The notes: generated from the letters alone by a model not told the origin. A DNA stretch of 64,000 nucleotides from Nitrosopumilus zosterae (GCF_025998175.1 NZ_AP026695.1:860038-924037), one strand, 5' to 3'; shown: positions 52,005-61,230, counted from the first letter of the stretch. A program made the numbers and translations.

Positions 52005-52814
52005 TCATCCTTTAAATTCATAAATTTTGTAAATTTCTCCTGTTAGCCTAGATCTATATTTCCATTCGTTATTTTTCCAAACTATTTGCAAAAAATTTTT
52101 TTGAGATGTTGGATGTAATTTTTGGTATACATCATTTCCAATCAAAATTTGATTTGGTTTCGCGATATTTTGTATCTTAGCAGCAATGTTCATTGCAGGT
52201 CCCATCAAATCAACATGGGACTGCTCTGCATCAGAACCATATCTTACTACAATATTTTGCCCAAAATCTATTCCAATCTTCACCATTAGATCTGGATAAT
52301 CATATTGATTTAGAATTGGATTAATTCCTTTTTGAATAACGGTTATCATTGATTTTGCACAGTTTACTGCATTATCTGCAGCCAATAATGAGTTACCTTC
52401 TGCAACAAAATATCCAATTACTGCGTCACCTACAAATTTTAACACATAACCATGATGCTGTCTAATAACTGCAGCCATCTCTTGTGAAAATGAACTGACG
52501 ATAATTGCAATTTTTTCAGCAGGCATTTCCAATGTCATCGTAGTGGAACCTACCAAATCCACATACAATACAACCATATCCAATTTTAAAAACACGTTTT
52601 TTCTTAGAAATTTTTCAGATTCATCTGCCATTCCAGAATACTCATAACCTTTTTTGAGGGATCCCCAAACACGTTTTTGTGTTTCCAAGATCATAGTTTC
52701 AAAATCTACAGTCTGTTCTTTATTTTTACTTAGAAGCATATCTACCACATCAGTATTATCCATGGATGTTTTAGACAATTTTTCATCTTTGTTTTTATCT
52801 ATATTTTCAGTCAT
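52005..52814 (-). CDS. Class III nucleotidyl cyclase
   Basis: The catalytic core has VLYVDLVGSTTMT (metal Asp86), LKFVGDAVIGYF (substrate Lys126 and metal Asp130) and VDLMGPAMNIAAKIQ (Asp202, Asn209). At the place of the transition-state Arg in cyclases, Lys213 is present (AAKIQ). The N-terminal 75 residues are a helical linker, with no membrane span. The product (cAMP, cGMP or another) is uncertain, and the Arg to Lys change may weaken activity. Confidence 0.82.
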   Translation of the reverse strand: MTENIDKNKDEKLSKTSMDNTDVVDMLLSKNKEQTVDFETMILETQKRVWGSLKKGYEYSGMADESEKFLRKNVFLKLDMVVLYVDLVGSTTMTLEMPAEKIAIIVSSFSQEMAAVIRQHHGYVLKFVGDAVIGYFVAEGNSLLAADNAVNCAKSMITVIQKGINPILNQYDYPDLMVKIGIDFGQNIVVRYGSDAEQSHVDLMGPAMNIAAKIQNIAKPNQILIGNDVYQKLHPTSQKNFLQIVWKNNEWKYRSRLTGEIYKIYEFKG

Positions 52815-53003
52815 CTCATTTCATCATTCTAGAGGGGAACCTATCTTATAGAATAGATATTTTTGTCTTATTTCTGTATACGCCTTATCATAATTATCAG
52901 TCATATTATCATCACAATGTACGCATAAATAATACCATTTTCATGCCTAAAATCTAAATTTTGTATATTTAGATATTCATGAAGGTTTAAGGAGAGCAAC
53001 ATT

Positions 53004-53852
53004 TTGTTATTTTTTGTGCGTTTAGGAACAAGATCCCCTAATGAATTCATTCAATTACTAAATCAAAGAAACGATACGATTCAAAAAAAATGCGTTAAAA
53101 AGATATCAGAATTAGCAGAAATGATCGATACAAAAGTTATGTTAGGAGATTCTACTATTACAGGGCAAAAAACATTTGATCCTAAATTGGTGACAGACTA
53201 TTTTCAAAAAATCAATGATTCGCTTGAAGATTGGTCTGTACAAGATGTATCGATCTCCAACAATGAAGATCTACGAAGAGTTTTCACAAAATTTGAAATT
53301 ATGGAAGGAAGTTACTTGATATCAGGACATATTTCTTTACAATACCATGTTTTACTATATTATAAACCGGATCAAAGGGTGATTGATTGTCAAAAAGAAT
53401 TAGCAGACATTGTTGATATTACAAAAAATAAAGAAAAGGAACTTTCAGATAACAGTGATCAATTTGTGTTGAATAAGTTAAAGGAAATGGGTTACAAAGA
53501 CTTTGATCATCAGAAATTATTTGAAGTATTTTACGAAAATGATGAGTTTCGTGAAAAAGTTTATGCAGAAATAGAAAAAGATGCAGGGATGGATTTTAAA
53601 GAATTATCAGAAAAGAAAAGAAAATTGTTTAATGAATTAGATTCTCTTTTAATTGAAACATATCAAACCAGTCCTGTGTTGATTGATGATGCCAGACTAG
53701 TTTCAGGTGAAGAGGGTTGTTTATGTACCATAGATTTGGAGTTTGTGAAAAATGAAATAAAGGAAGGGTTGTTTGATCCTAGAAAAATGTCGGATTCAGT
53801 AAAAGAGAAAATCATAAAACGATTGGATGAATTTGAGAAAATTTTAAGTTAA
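53004..53852 (+). CDS. Hypothetical protein, 282 residues
   Basis: The protein is charged and helical, with an N-terminal globular part (ITGQKTFDPKLVTDYFQKIN, FTKFEIMEGSYLISGHISL) and a long helical C-terminus (KKRKLFNELDSLLIETYQTS). It ends in EEGCLCTIDLEFVKNE, with a CLC pair. The start is uncertain: TTG at 53004 or GTG 12 nt later. No recognised domain. Antisense to no other gene and clearly coding. Confidence 0.6.
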   Translation: MLFFVRLGTRSPNEFIQLLNQRNDTIQKKCVKKISELAEMIDTKVMLGDSTITGQKTFDPKLVTDYFQKINDSLEDWSVQDVSISNNEDLRRVFTKFEIMEGSYLISGHISLQYHVLLYYKPDQRVIDCQKELADIVDITKNKEKELSDNSDQFVLNKLKEMGYKDFDHQKLFEVFYENDEFREKVYAEIEKDAGMDFKELSEKKRKLFNELDSLLIETYQTSPVLIDDARLVSGEEGCLCTIDLEFVKNEIKEGLFDPRKMSDSVKEKIIKRLDEFEKILS

Positions 53853-53907
53853 GATCAAGGAACCGGAAAATGAGAATTTTCTCAAAGGGGAGTTCCGATC
53901 CCTTGAT
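53853..53907 (+). repeat. Nested inverted repeat after gene end
   Basis: ATCAAGG (53854-53860) pairs with CCTTGAT (53901-53907), GGAAC (53859-53863) can pair with GTTCC (53892-53896), and TGAGAA (53871-53876) with TTCTCA (53879-53884). The structure begins directly after the stop codon of the upstream gene. There is no clear T-run right after, so it may be a transcript-end stabiliser or a regulatory RNA. Confidence 0.45.
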
Positions 53908-54030
53908 ATGATCTGAACGGTATTTTTGAACTATTTAGGCATATCTACAAATACAGGCATAAAAATTGACTAAAATTGTAATTTTTCTATAGAAGAAGTC
54001 AAATACGGCGTTTCGTTAGCAACATTTCCA

Positions 54031-55239
54031 ATGAACCCATCATATGATGAAATATTAAAAGCAAATTCATTACGAGGTAATGAAATTAAAAAAACACCAT
54101 TAATACATTCTAGTACGTTTAGTGAATTTACAAACTCTGACGTTTATCTAAAATTAGAATTTCGACAAAAAACAGGTTCATTTAAAATTCGCGGGGCATA
54201 TTATAAAATTCAATCATTATCTGAGGAAGAAAAAAAATATGGTGTTGTAGCTGCATCAGCTGGTAATCATGCTCAAGGAGTTGCATTTGCATCAGCATTA
54301 GAAAAAATTCCATGTACTATTGTAATGCCTAAAAATGCTTCACCTGCAAAAGTAGCTGCTACAAAAGGATATGGTGCAAAGGTAATTTTAGAGGGAACAA
54401 ATTATGATGAATCGTCTGCTAAAGCAAAAGAGATAGCAAAAATAACAAAAGCTACTATGATTCATGCATTTGATGATCCTCAAATAATTGCAGCGCAGGG
54501 GGTTATAGGATTAGAAATTCTTGAAGATTTACCTGATGTTGATGAAGTTTATGTTCCAATAGGGGGCGGAGGATTAGCTGCAGGTACTGCAATTGCAATA
54601 AAAGAAAAAAATCCCAAGATCAAAGTAATAGGTGTTCAATCAAGATCATTTCCTTCGATGTATGATTCATACAAAAAAGGCTCAATCACTGCAAGTGGCG
54701 GCGCAAGAACAATTGCAGACGGTATTTCTGTAAAAGTTCCAGGCAAATTGACTTTTGAAATTATCAAAGAACTCATAGATGATATTGTTCTAGTGGATGA
54801 CACAGAAATTACAAAAGCAATGTTTCTACTAATGGAACGAATGAAATTTGTCGTAGAACCAGCAGGAGCTATAAGTTTAGCACATCTCATTTCAAAGAAG
54901 CCTTCACCAGGAAAGAAAGTTGTTGCGATTTTAGCAGGGGGAAATGTTGACATGTATCTTTTAGGTCAAATAGTAGACAAAGGACTTGCAGCAATGGGAA
55001 GATTGCTGAAATTATCTATTCTGCTACCGGATAGACCTGGTGCATTTAAAGAAATTGTAGATGAGATAACACTGGCTAACGCAAACATTGTTGAAGTTGT
55101 TCATGATAGGCTTAGTTCTAACATCAATGCAGGTTCAGCAGGAGTGACATTAAGTCTTGAAACACAAGGTCAAGAACAAGCCAATTTATTGATTGAAGCA
55201 TTAAGACGGAAGAACATCCAATTTACTCTGATGACCTAA
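54031..55239 (+). CDS. ilvA: Threonine ammonia-lyase with ACT domain
   Basis: IlvA makes 2-oxobutanoate from threonine for isoleucine synthesis. The PLP Lys52 lies in RQKTGSFKIRGAYYK, AASAGNHAQGVA near 82 is the substrate loop, and the PLP phosphate is held by VPIGGGGLAAGT near 176. The C-terminal ACT domain (about 325-402, LSILLPDRPGAFKEIVDEI) gives allosteric control. The 402-residue length is typical. Confidence 0.92.
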   Translation: MNPSYDEILKANSLRGNEIKKTPLIHSSTFSEFTNSDVYLKLEFRQKTGSFKIRGAYYKIQSLSEEEKKYGVVAASAGNHAQGVAFASALEKIPCTIVMPKNASPAKVAATKGYGAKVILEGTNYDESSAKAKEIAKITKATMIHAFDDPQIIAAQGVIGLEILEDLPDVDEVYVPIGGGGLAAGTAIAIKEKNPKIKVIGVQSRSFPSMYDSYKKGSITASGGARTIADGISVKVPGKLTFEIIKELIDDIVLVDDTEITKAMFLLMERMKFVVEPAGAISLAHLISKKPSPGKKVVAILAGGNVDMYLLGQIVDKGLAAMGRLLKLSILLPDRPGAFKEIVDEITLANANIVEVVHDRLSSNINAGSAGVTLSLETQGQEQANLLIEALRRKNIQFTLMT

Positions 55240-55241
55240 AT

Positions 55242-55817
55242 TTATTTGAATTTATTTTTGGCAAATTTTGAAAGTCCTTCCTTCTTTAATTGTTCTGATT
55301 CTTTAATCACAGAGTCATGTTGATTGGATTTGTGCTGAATCAATTTCTTTTTTAATTCTGGAAATTCATTTGCAAGAATTTTCATGGCATAAATTGCTGC
55401 ATTTCCTGCTTTGTTAATTCCGACTGCAACAACAGGAGAACCTGAGGGCATTTCAGTTATAGATAACAATGAATCCAATCCACCAAATGCAGAAAATTTT
55501 GAAGTGTTATTTTTTTGTGGATGTTTATCGTTATAGACTAGTATTGGAACACCAATGACTGGAATTACTGTGTGTGATGCAATCATTCCAGGTAAATGAG
55601 CAGCACCGCCAGCGCCAGCAATAATTACATGAAACCCCATTTTTTCAGCATGTTGTGCATATTCCGCTAATCTGGAAGGTGTACGATGTGCTGAAACAAT
55701 TTGATCTTCGTGTTTAATTTTGAATTGATCTAATACTTTTGATGCATCTTGCATCACTCTACTGTCAGAGCTTGAACCCATAATAATTCCAACTAAGGGT
55801 TTCTTGGAAAATATCAT
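55242..55817 (-). CDS. purE: PurE, N5-CAIR mutase
   Basis: PurE moves the carboxyl group from N5-CAIR to CAIR in purine synthesis. The signatures GIIMGSSSDSRVM near residue 11, SAHRTPSRL near 43 and GAGGAAHLPGMIASHT near 66 mark class I PurE. A C-terminal helical tail of about 25 residues (after residue 165) is added. Divergent from purK with a 107-nt spacer holding both promoters. Confidence 0.93.
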   Translation of the reverse strand: MIFSKKPLVGIIMGSSSDSRVMQDASKVLDQFKIKHEDQIVSAHRTPSRLAEYAQHAEKMGFHVIIAGAGGAAHLPGMIASHTVIPVIGVPILVYNDKHPQKNNTSKFSAFGGLDSLLSITEMPSGSPVVAVGINKAGNAAIYAMKILANEFPELKKKLIQHKSNQHDSVIKESEQLKKEGLSKFAKNKFK

Positions 55818-55924
55818 AATTATAGAAAAGATTGAGAGTAATTATCTATAACTATTAGAAAAAACCCGACAAAATTGTTCAAATTAACATTAACTATTTT
55901 TAATCAATATCTGATGTCATTATA

Positions 55925-57070
55925 ATGACAAAGGTTCTAGGGATTATTGGGGGAGGACAACTTGGAATGATGATCACAGAGGCTGCAAAAAAAATGCCTC
56001 AGCACATATCAAAAATTATTGTTTTAGATCCTACAAAGAATTGCCCTGCATCACAAGTAGGTGCTGAACAAATCATAGCAGATTTTAAAGATAAAAATGC
56101 CATAGTGGACTTGGCGAACAAATCAGATATTATTACTTATGAAATTGAATCAGGCGACAGCACCATACTAAAAAATGTTGAAAAAAATACCAAGATCAAC
56201 CCATCCCCTGAAACATTAAGGATAATTCAGGATAAATTTTTACAAAAATCATTTTTAAAAGAAAACAACATTCCAGTACCCGAATTTATCAAAATTGAAA
56301 ATATTGAAGAACTTAAAACAGGATTGAGAAATTTTGGATATCCAGCTTTGCTTAAAGCAAGAAGGGATGCATATGATGGACGAGGGAATTATAAAATTGA
56401 TTCTGAAAAAGACATACAGAAAGCATTAGATTATTTTAAGGGTCAGAATTTGTTATTAGAAAAATTTGTTAAATTTAAAATGGAAGTTTCTGTAATCGCA
56501 TCTAGAAATACTAAAGGTCAAATCAAAACATATCCATTAGTAGAAAACATTCATGAGCAAAATATTTTGCGTGAAACAATTGCGCCTGCAAGAGTGTCAC
56601 ATGAAATAACAAAAAAAGCAGAAGTGATTGCTGAAAAAACAATGCAGGTTCTTAAAGGTGCAGGAATTTTTGGAATCGAAATGTTCGTAACACAAGAAGA
56701 CGACATTGTAATAAATGAGATTGCACCAAGAGTACATAATTCTGGACATCATACACTACAATCAACCAAAACATCCCAGTTTGAACAACACCTCAGAGCA
56801 ATTTTAGGTCTTGAATTGGGAGATACAGAACTTTTACATCCCACCATAATGTACAATATTTTAGGTGATGTTTCATTTGAAGGAAAATATGCACCAATAA
56901 ACATATCTGAAGAAAATGTTTTTTTGAAAATGTATGGAAAAGAAATTTCAAAACCATTACGTAAATTAGGTCATTTTAATTTAGTTGCAAAAGAAGGGGA
57001 GACAATGGAAGAATTACTTAAAAAGATTGAAAAGATAAAAGAAAAAGTTGTTGTCAAACAAGTATCATAA
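55925..57070 (+). CDS. purK: PurK, N5-CAIR synthetase
   Basis: The ATP-grasp PurK makes N5-CAIR from AIR, ATP and bicarbonate, which PurE then converts. The N-terminus VLGIIGGGQLGMM, the central QDKFLQKSFLKENNIP and KARRDAYDGRGNYKI near 140, and EIAPRVHNSGHHTLQ near 265 are typical. The 381-residue length fits. A bicarbonate-dependent two-step carboxylation is thus encoded. Confidence 0.93.
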   Translation: MTKVLGIIGGGQLGMMITEAAKKMPQHISKIIVLDPTKNCPASQVGAEQIIADFKDKNAIVDLANKSDIITYEIESGDSTILKNVEKNTKINPSPETLRIIQDKFLQKSFLKENNIPVPEFIKIENIEELKTGLRNFGYPALLKARRDAYDGRGNYKIDSEKDIQKALDYFKGQNLLLEKFVKFKMEVSVIASRNTKGQIKTYPLVENIHEQNILRETIAPARVSHEITKKAEVIAEKTMQVLKGAGIFGIEMFVTQEDDIVINEIAPRVHNSGHHTLQSTKTSQFEQHLRAILGLELGDTELLHPTIMYNILGDVSFEGKYAPINISEENVFLKMYGKEISKPLRKLGHFNLVAKEGETMEELLKKIEKIKEKVVVKQVS

Positions 57071-57126
57071 TTTTCTAAATTTATCGTGCCCTGCTCCGTT
57101 ATAGGTTTATTAATTAATAAAAAATT

Positions 57127-57522
57127 ATGACAAGCATGGTGTCAATCCCTCATGTATTGTCAGGAATTTCTATTGTTCTTTTAGTTGTTTACGGTGTGGA
57201 TGTAATGATAGGTGGTGGTGGAGCTGGTGAAGGGTTCTTACCATTTGACGCCATGACTAGAGGTATTGGATTTGGAATGCCGCCCATAATTTTTTCATTT
57301 ATTGCATTCTTCATATCTAAAAAGCCCCCTTTCAAAGGATTGGGAATTATGTTAGTCATTACAGGAGTTTTGATCATTATTGGCGGCATAATATCTATGG
57401 CAAGTGCAGAAGAATCTGAAAATGCTGCAAGAATGGCAGGTGAAGGAGGAGGACTAATTGCAGTGGGAGTAATTATTGCCGCATTAGGCGGAATAAAGAT
57501 AAAAAAATCACTGTCAACATAA
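57127..57522 (+). CDS. Membrane protein with four spans, hypothetical
   Basis: Hydrophobic stretches lie at about 12-28 (SGISIVLLVVYGVDVMI), 48-65 (FGMPPIIFSFIAFFI), 73-90 (LGIMLVITGVLIIIGG) and 110-125 (GLIAVGVIIAALGG). Gly-rich loops (GGGGAGEG) separate them. No known transport or catalytic motif. Start could be MTSM or the second Met. It opens a run of plus-strand genes after purK. Confidence 0.6.
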   Translation: MTSMVSIPHVLSGISIVLLVVYGVDVMIGGGGAGEGFLPFDAMTRGIGFGMPPIIFSFIAFFISKKPPFKGLGIMLVITGVLIIIGGIISMASAEESENAARMAGEGGGLIAVGVIIAALGGIKIKKSLST

Positions 57523-57528
57523 TGTCAT

Positions 57529-57654
57529 ATGGCTATTTGTACAAAATGTCAAAATGAAGTACCAAAAGTATATGACTGCGATCATACTGATTTTGAAGAA
57601 TATTGTGTGGAATGTTATACAGAATTACATTACTATCTAACAGAAAAGGAATGA
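57529..57654 (+). CDS. 41-residue zinc-binding protein
   Basis: The frame reads MAICTKCQNEVPKVYDCDH, then EEYCVECYTELHYY, giving two CxxC pairs and extra Cys/His ligands. It starts 7 nt after the membrane protein stop and ends 3 nt before the next gene, so it is part of the operon. Confidence 0.6.
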   Translation: MAICTKCQNEVPKVYDCDHTDFEEYCVECYTELHYYLTEKE

Positions 57655-57657
57655 AAT

Positions 57658-57888
57658 ATGCCTACAGATAAAGAAATTGCAATTTATGCATTAGGAAAAA
57701 CAGAAGGGGTGCATTCCATTGCAGAAACACTTGGAAAAGGACTGGATGATGAAAAATACATTGAATCCTGGAAGAAAACAATGAACATGCTAGGAATCGA
57801 CATGTCTCTAAAAGATCTTGAAAAAATATATGATGATTTTGCAATGAAAATGGAAGAGATTGTAAAATCAAATGAATCAAAAAAATAA
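57658..57888 (+). CDS. Small helical protein, 76 residues
   Basis: The sequence MPTDKEIAIYALGKTEGVHS and the following ESWKKTMNMLGIDMSLKDL form helices; the C-terminus is acidic/basic mixed. It follows the zinc protein by 3 nt and precedes the nucleotidyltransferase by 38 nt. No family is recognised. Confidence 0.55.
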   Translation: MPTDKEIAIYALGKTEGVHSIAETLGKGLDDEKYIESWKKTMNMLGIDMSLKDLEKIYDDFAMKMEEIVKSNESKK

Positions 57889-57926
57889 AATAGAAAATTT
57901 TCATATACTCTAAAAATAAGCCAATA

Positions 57927-58598
57927 ATGTTGAAAGCAATAATTTTAGCAGGAGGTCGCGGAAAAAGATTAAGACCTATAACAGACTACATACCAAAACC
58001 CCTTGTTCCAATAAAAAATATTCCAATAATTGAATGGCAAATAAAATATTTAAAAAAATTTGGGATTGATGAAATAATTATTTGTACAGGATACAAACAA
58101 GACATTATAGAACATTACCTAAACATAAAAAATATTGGCATTAAGATAAAATTTTCAGTTGAAAAATCACCATTGGGTACTGGAGGTGCAATTAAAAAAG
58201 CGGCAAAGTTGATCAATGAAAAATCTTTTTTTGTCATTAATGGTGATACAATCACCAATATAGACTTGAAAGAACTTGCAAAAAAACAAAATTCCTTAGC
58301 ATCAATTGAGTTGCGAACAAATTTTGGAATTTTAGAAACTAATAATGATAAAATAACAAAATTTAGAGAGAAAAAGGAAATTGTGGGCGTATGGATGAAT
58401 GCAGGAATTTATCATTTAGACAAAGAAATACTCAGAGATTTACCAGATAAAGGCGATATCGAAAAAACAGTTTTTCCAAATTATGCTAAAAAAGGCAAAC
58501 TAAGCACTGTAAAGTTTAAAAATGTGAGATGGTATTCTATTGATTCCTTTAAAGATATGGAAGAGTGTGCATTAGAAATTGAAAAAATAATAAAATGA
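57927..58598 (+). CDS. Sugar-1-phosphate nucleotidyltransferase
   Basis: The N-terminus MLKAIILAGGRGKRLRPITD is the nucleotide-binding signature of NDP-sugar pyrophosphorylases, followed by KPLVPIKNIPIIEW, GTGGAIKKAA near 90, FVINGDT near 104 and WMNAGIYHLD near 151. At 223 residues it is the short form without a C-terminal beta-helix, like archaeal mannose-1-phosphate or glucose-1-phosphate guanylyl/thymidylyltransferases. It supplies activated sugar for glycosylation or exopolysaccharide. Confidence 0.87.
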   Translation: MLKAIILAGGRGKRLRPITDYIPKPLVPIKNIPIIEWQIKYLKKFGIDEIIICTGYKQDIIEHYLNIKNIGIKIKFSVEKSPLGTGGAIKKAAKLINEKSFFVINGDTITNIDLKELAKKQNSLASIELRTNFGILETNNDKITKFREKKEIVGVWMNAGIYHLDKEILRDLPDKGDIEKTVFPNYAKKGKLSTVKFKNVRWYSIDSFKDMEECALEIEKIIK

Positions 58599-58602
58599 AA
58601 TT

Positions 58603-58749
58603 TTATGCCCCAGTTCTATGAAGTGTCACCATCATGTATGCTACTTCTTCAACAAATGCCTCGTCTTTACTAATTGATGCATATTTCGTAGCATCATTCC
58701 AAAATGTTGGTGACGGATTCATTTTCTCAACAAAATCTTGTTCAGTCAT
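58603..58749 (-). CDS. 48-residue hypothetical protein
   Basis: The frame reads MTEQDFVEKMNPSPTFWND, then ISKDEAFVEEVAYMMVTLHR, a compact helical protein. It is convergent with the nucleotidyltransferase and divergent from the LLM gene. No recognised family. Confidence 0.45.
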   Translation of the reverse strand: MTEQDFVEKMNPSPTFWNDATKYASISKDEAFVEEVAYMMVTLHRTGA

Positions 58750-58848
58750 ACTTTGAGTTCTAATTTGATCTGATAATACTCCACCTCAATGAAAATTAAC
58801 TCAATACTAAAACAGAACACTAGAATATCCATTCAACACAGTATTTTC

Positions 58849-59814
58849 ATGCGTATTGGGTTCAGCTTAGGTTCATTGCTTTCAGTAGATGAGGTTCTAA
58901 AATGCTCAGAGATTCTCTCAAAAACAAGTGTAGATACAATATGGATCCCCGAAACATGGGGCATGGAAAATTTTTCGATGCTCAGTGCAGTTTCAAATAG
59001 AACAAAATCTCAAAAAATTGGTTCATCAATCATCAACATCTATTCTAGAAGTCCCGCAACGATTGCAATGGGGGCAGCCACTGTAGATGTATTGTCTGAT
59101 GGAAGATTGATTTTAGGTCTTGGAACAAGTAGTTTGCCAATAATTGAAGATTTTCATGGAATGGAATTCATAGATCCATTGAAACGTATGAAAGAATATG
59201 TAGAAATAATTAGGTTGATTTTATCTGGAAGAGTAGTTAATTATAATAGCAGTAATTTTAATTTGAAAAATTTTACATTGTTAATTAAAACGAAAAGAGA
59301 GTTTATTCCAATCTACTTAGCTGCAATTAATCAAAAAATGGTAGATTTAGCATGGAGTATAGGCGACGGAGTAATTTTTTATTTGAGACCAATTGAAGAA
59401 ATGAAAAAAACGATTTCAAAAATGCAAACACGAAATAAAATTGATGTCACATGTCAGATAATTACTAGCGTATCTGAAGATTCAGATGATTCTATAATAC
59501 GTGCTAAAAAAACACTGGCATTTTATATTTCGGTAGGAAAAATCTATAGAGATTTTTTGGCTAGTCATGGTTTTAAAAATGAAACTAGTGCGGTATATGA
59601 CGAATTTAAAAAGTCAGGATTTAAATCAAATCATGAATTAATTTCAGATTCCATGTTGAGATCATTAGTGATTGCCGGAACATCTGAAGAATGTAGAAAA
59701 CAAATGAAGAATTTCCGAAACACAGGAATAGATTTACCAATTATTCAATTCAATCCAATAGGAGATGTTGTAAAGTCTTTTAGATTATTTAAAAAAACAT
59801 TTCTGGATGATTAG
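58849..59814 (+). CDS. LLM-class F420-dependent oxidoreductase
   Basis: The luciferase-like TIM barrel shows MRIGFSLGSLLSVDEVL at the start, DTIWIPETWGMENFSML, IYSRSPATIAMGAATVDVL, then SDGRLILGLGTSS and GDGVIFYLRP. These match the F420-dependent methylene-H4MPT reductase family (LLM). ATG 58849 is preferred to an ATG 60 nt earlier, because the extra N-terminal 20 residues are not part of the fold and a TATA-like GAATATCC lies 27 nt upstream. Overlaps or abuts the thiolase gene. Confidence 0.82.
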   Translation: MRIGFSLGSLLSVDEVLKCSEILSKTSVDTIWIPETWGMENFSMLSAVSNRTKSQKIGSSIINIYSRSPATIAMGAATVDVLSDGRLILGLGTSSLPIIEDFHGMEFIDPLKRMKEYVEIIRLILSGRVVNYNSSNFNLKNFTLLIKTKREFIPIYLAAINQKMVDLAWSIGDGVIFYLRPIEEMKKTISKMQTRNKIDVTCQIITSVSEDSDDSIIRAKKTLAFYISVGKIYRDFLASHGFKNETSAVYDEFKKSGFKSNHELISDSMLRSLVIAGTSEECRKQMKNFRNTGIDLPIIQFNPIGDVVKSFRLFKKTFLDD

Positions 59815-59815
59815 T

Positions 59816-60925
59816 ATGAAAAAGGTTGGCATCATATCTTATGGGATTACTCCTTTTTCAAAAGAGGATCAAAAAATAGAATCAGTTTTACTCAAATCGG
59901 TAAAGAATCTTTTTGAAAATAATCCCAATATCAATCGAAATGATATCGATGCAGTTTTAGTATCTACAAATAACAATTCAAAATATTTATCCCCTATTTT
60001 GTCCGAAATGATTGAAATACATCCTAAAATTGCACACTCTATAGAGAGTTTGTGTAATTCAGGCACAAATTCAATAGTTTCGGCATATTCATACATTTCA
60101 GCTGGATTGGCAGATATGGTGCTTATTTCTGGTGCTGAAAGGTATGATAGTCCGGGACAGATTTTGGAGTGGGATAACTCAAGAGGAGAATACAAGCATC
60201 CAATTTTTTGGGCCTCAATTTTTACAAAATCATACAAACGTGAATTTTCTATTTCTGATGAAGAACTTGCGGTCGTACCAGTAAAGAATCACAAACAGGC
60301 TAAAGAAAACCCTAACGCAATGTCAAATAAGAATTTTTCAATCCAGGACGTGATAAATTCTAAAAAATTAACTGACGATATTAGATTGTTAGATTGTTCA
60401 AGACCATGCACTGGTAGTGCATCAGTAATTCTTGCATCCGAAGAGATAGTTAGGAAAAACACCGATGCTCCTGTATGGATTACAGGAATTGGTCAAAAAA
60501 CAACATCTGCAAGTTTTACAAAAAATACCTCATTTAGTTTCATGGAATCAACTAAACTAGCCGTAGAATCCGCATTAAAAATGTCAAATAAGACCATTTC
60601 AGATATAGATGTTGCTGAAATTCATGATGCCTTTTCCGTTTGCGAACCCATGGCATTGGAATCGTTGGGTTTTGCAAATTTGGGCAAAGGAATCGATATG
60701 ATAAAAGAGTTACATGAAACAAATAATTTTAAAATAAATCCTAGAGGAGGATTAATTGGGTCAGGTCATCCGCTTGGGGCAACAGGCATAGCACAGACAA
60801 TTGAAATTATCCAACAAATACAATCAAACGCAATGAATAGGCAAGTCGATAACGCAAAGATTGGTTTGGTCCACAATATGTCAGCTGCAGCTACTTCGTC
60901 AACAGTATTGGTTTTAGAAAAATGA
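59816..60925 (+). CDS. Thiolase-like acyl-CoA acetyltransferase
   Basis: The nucleophile Cys lies in IESLCNSGTNSIVSAYSYI near residue 85. The C-terminal half has the EIHDAFSVCEP His near 268 and GSGHPLGATG near 313, as in thiolases. The last thiolase motif CxGGG is replaced by HNMSAAATSS, like archaeal and SCP-x-type thiolases. It begins 2 nt after the LLM stop and overlaps the DUF35 partner; in archaea such thiolases often need the DUF35 protein to function. Confidence 0.85.
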   Translation: MKKVGIISYGITPFSKEDQKIESVLLKSVKNLFENNPNINRNDIDAVLVSTNNNSKYLSPILSEMIEIHPKIAHSIESLCNSGTNSIVSAYSYISAGLADMVLISGAERYDSPGQILEWDNSRGEYKHPIFWASIFTKSYKREFSISDEELAVVPVKNHKQAKENPNAMSNKNFSIQDVINSKKLTDDIRLLDCSRPCTGSASVILASEEIVRKNTDAPVWITGIGQKTTSASFTKNTSFSFMESTKLAVESALKMSNKTISDIDVAEIHDAFSVCEPMALESLGFANLGKGIDMIKELHETNNFKINPRGGLIGSGHPLGATGIAQTIEIIQQIQSNAMNRQVDNAKIGLVHNMSAAATSSTVLVLEK

Positions 60926-61230
60926 ATTTTGAATCAGAGTTGCATAATGGAAATTTTTACATTCCTGAATGTATAAAATGCTTGAAAGTGGTCTGGCCAC
61001 CGTCGGAATTCTGCAATCATTGTTTTGGGGAAATATCTCTAAAGAAAAAAGCGCATGAAGGAAAAATAATTGAATTCTCAAGACAAGATGACATGTATTT
61101 TTGTCTAGTTGAATTTGATGAAGAGATCAAGGTTATGGCAAAAATCCCTGACACGCCAAAGATTGGTCAAACTGTAAAAATTTTAAAATGTGGAATATCC
61201 AACGGGAATTATTTTTTTCAAGTTATTTGA
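60922..61230 (+). CDS. DUF35-type OB-fold/zinc-ribbon thiolase partner
   Basis: The protein has a rubredoxin-like zinc ribbon (IPECIKCLKVVWPPSEFCNHC) followed by an OB-fold (about 45-102, GKIIEFSRQDDMYFCLVEF). DUF35 proteins bind archaeal thiolases and HMG-CoA synthases and channel the acyl intermediate. It overlaps the thiolase stop by 4 nt, so a complex is very likely. Confidence 0.85.
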   Translation: MNFESELHNGNFYIPECIKCLKVVWPPSEFCNHCFGEISLKKKAHEGKIIEFSRQDDMYFCLVEFDEEIKVMAKIPDTPKIGQTVKILKCGISNGNYFFQVI

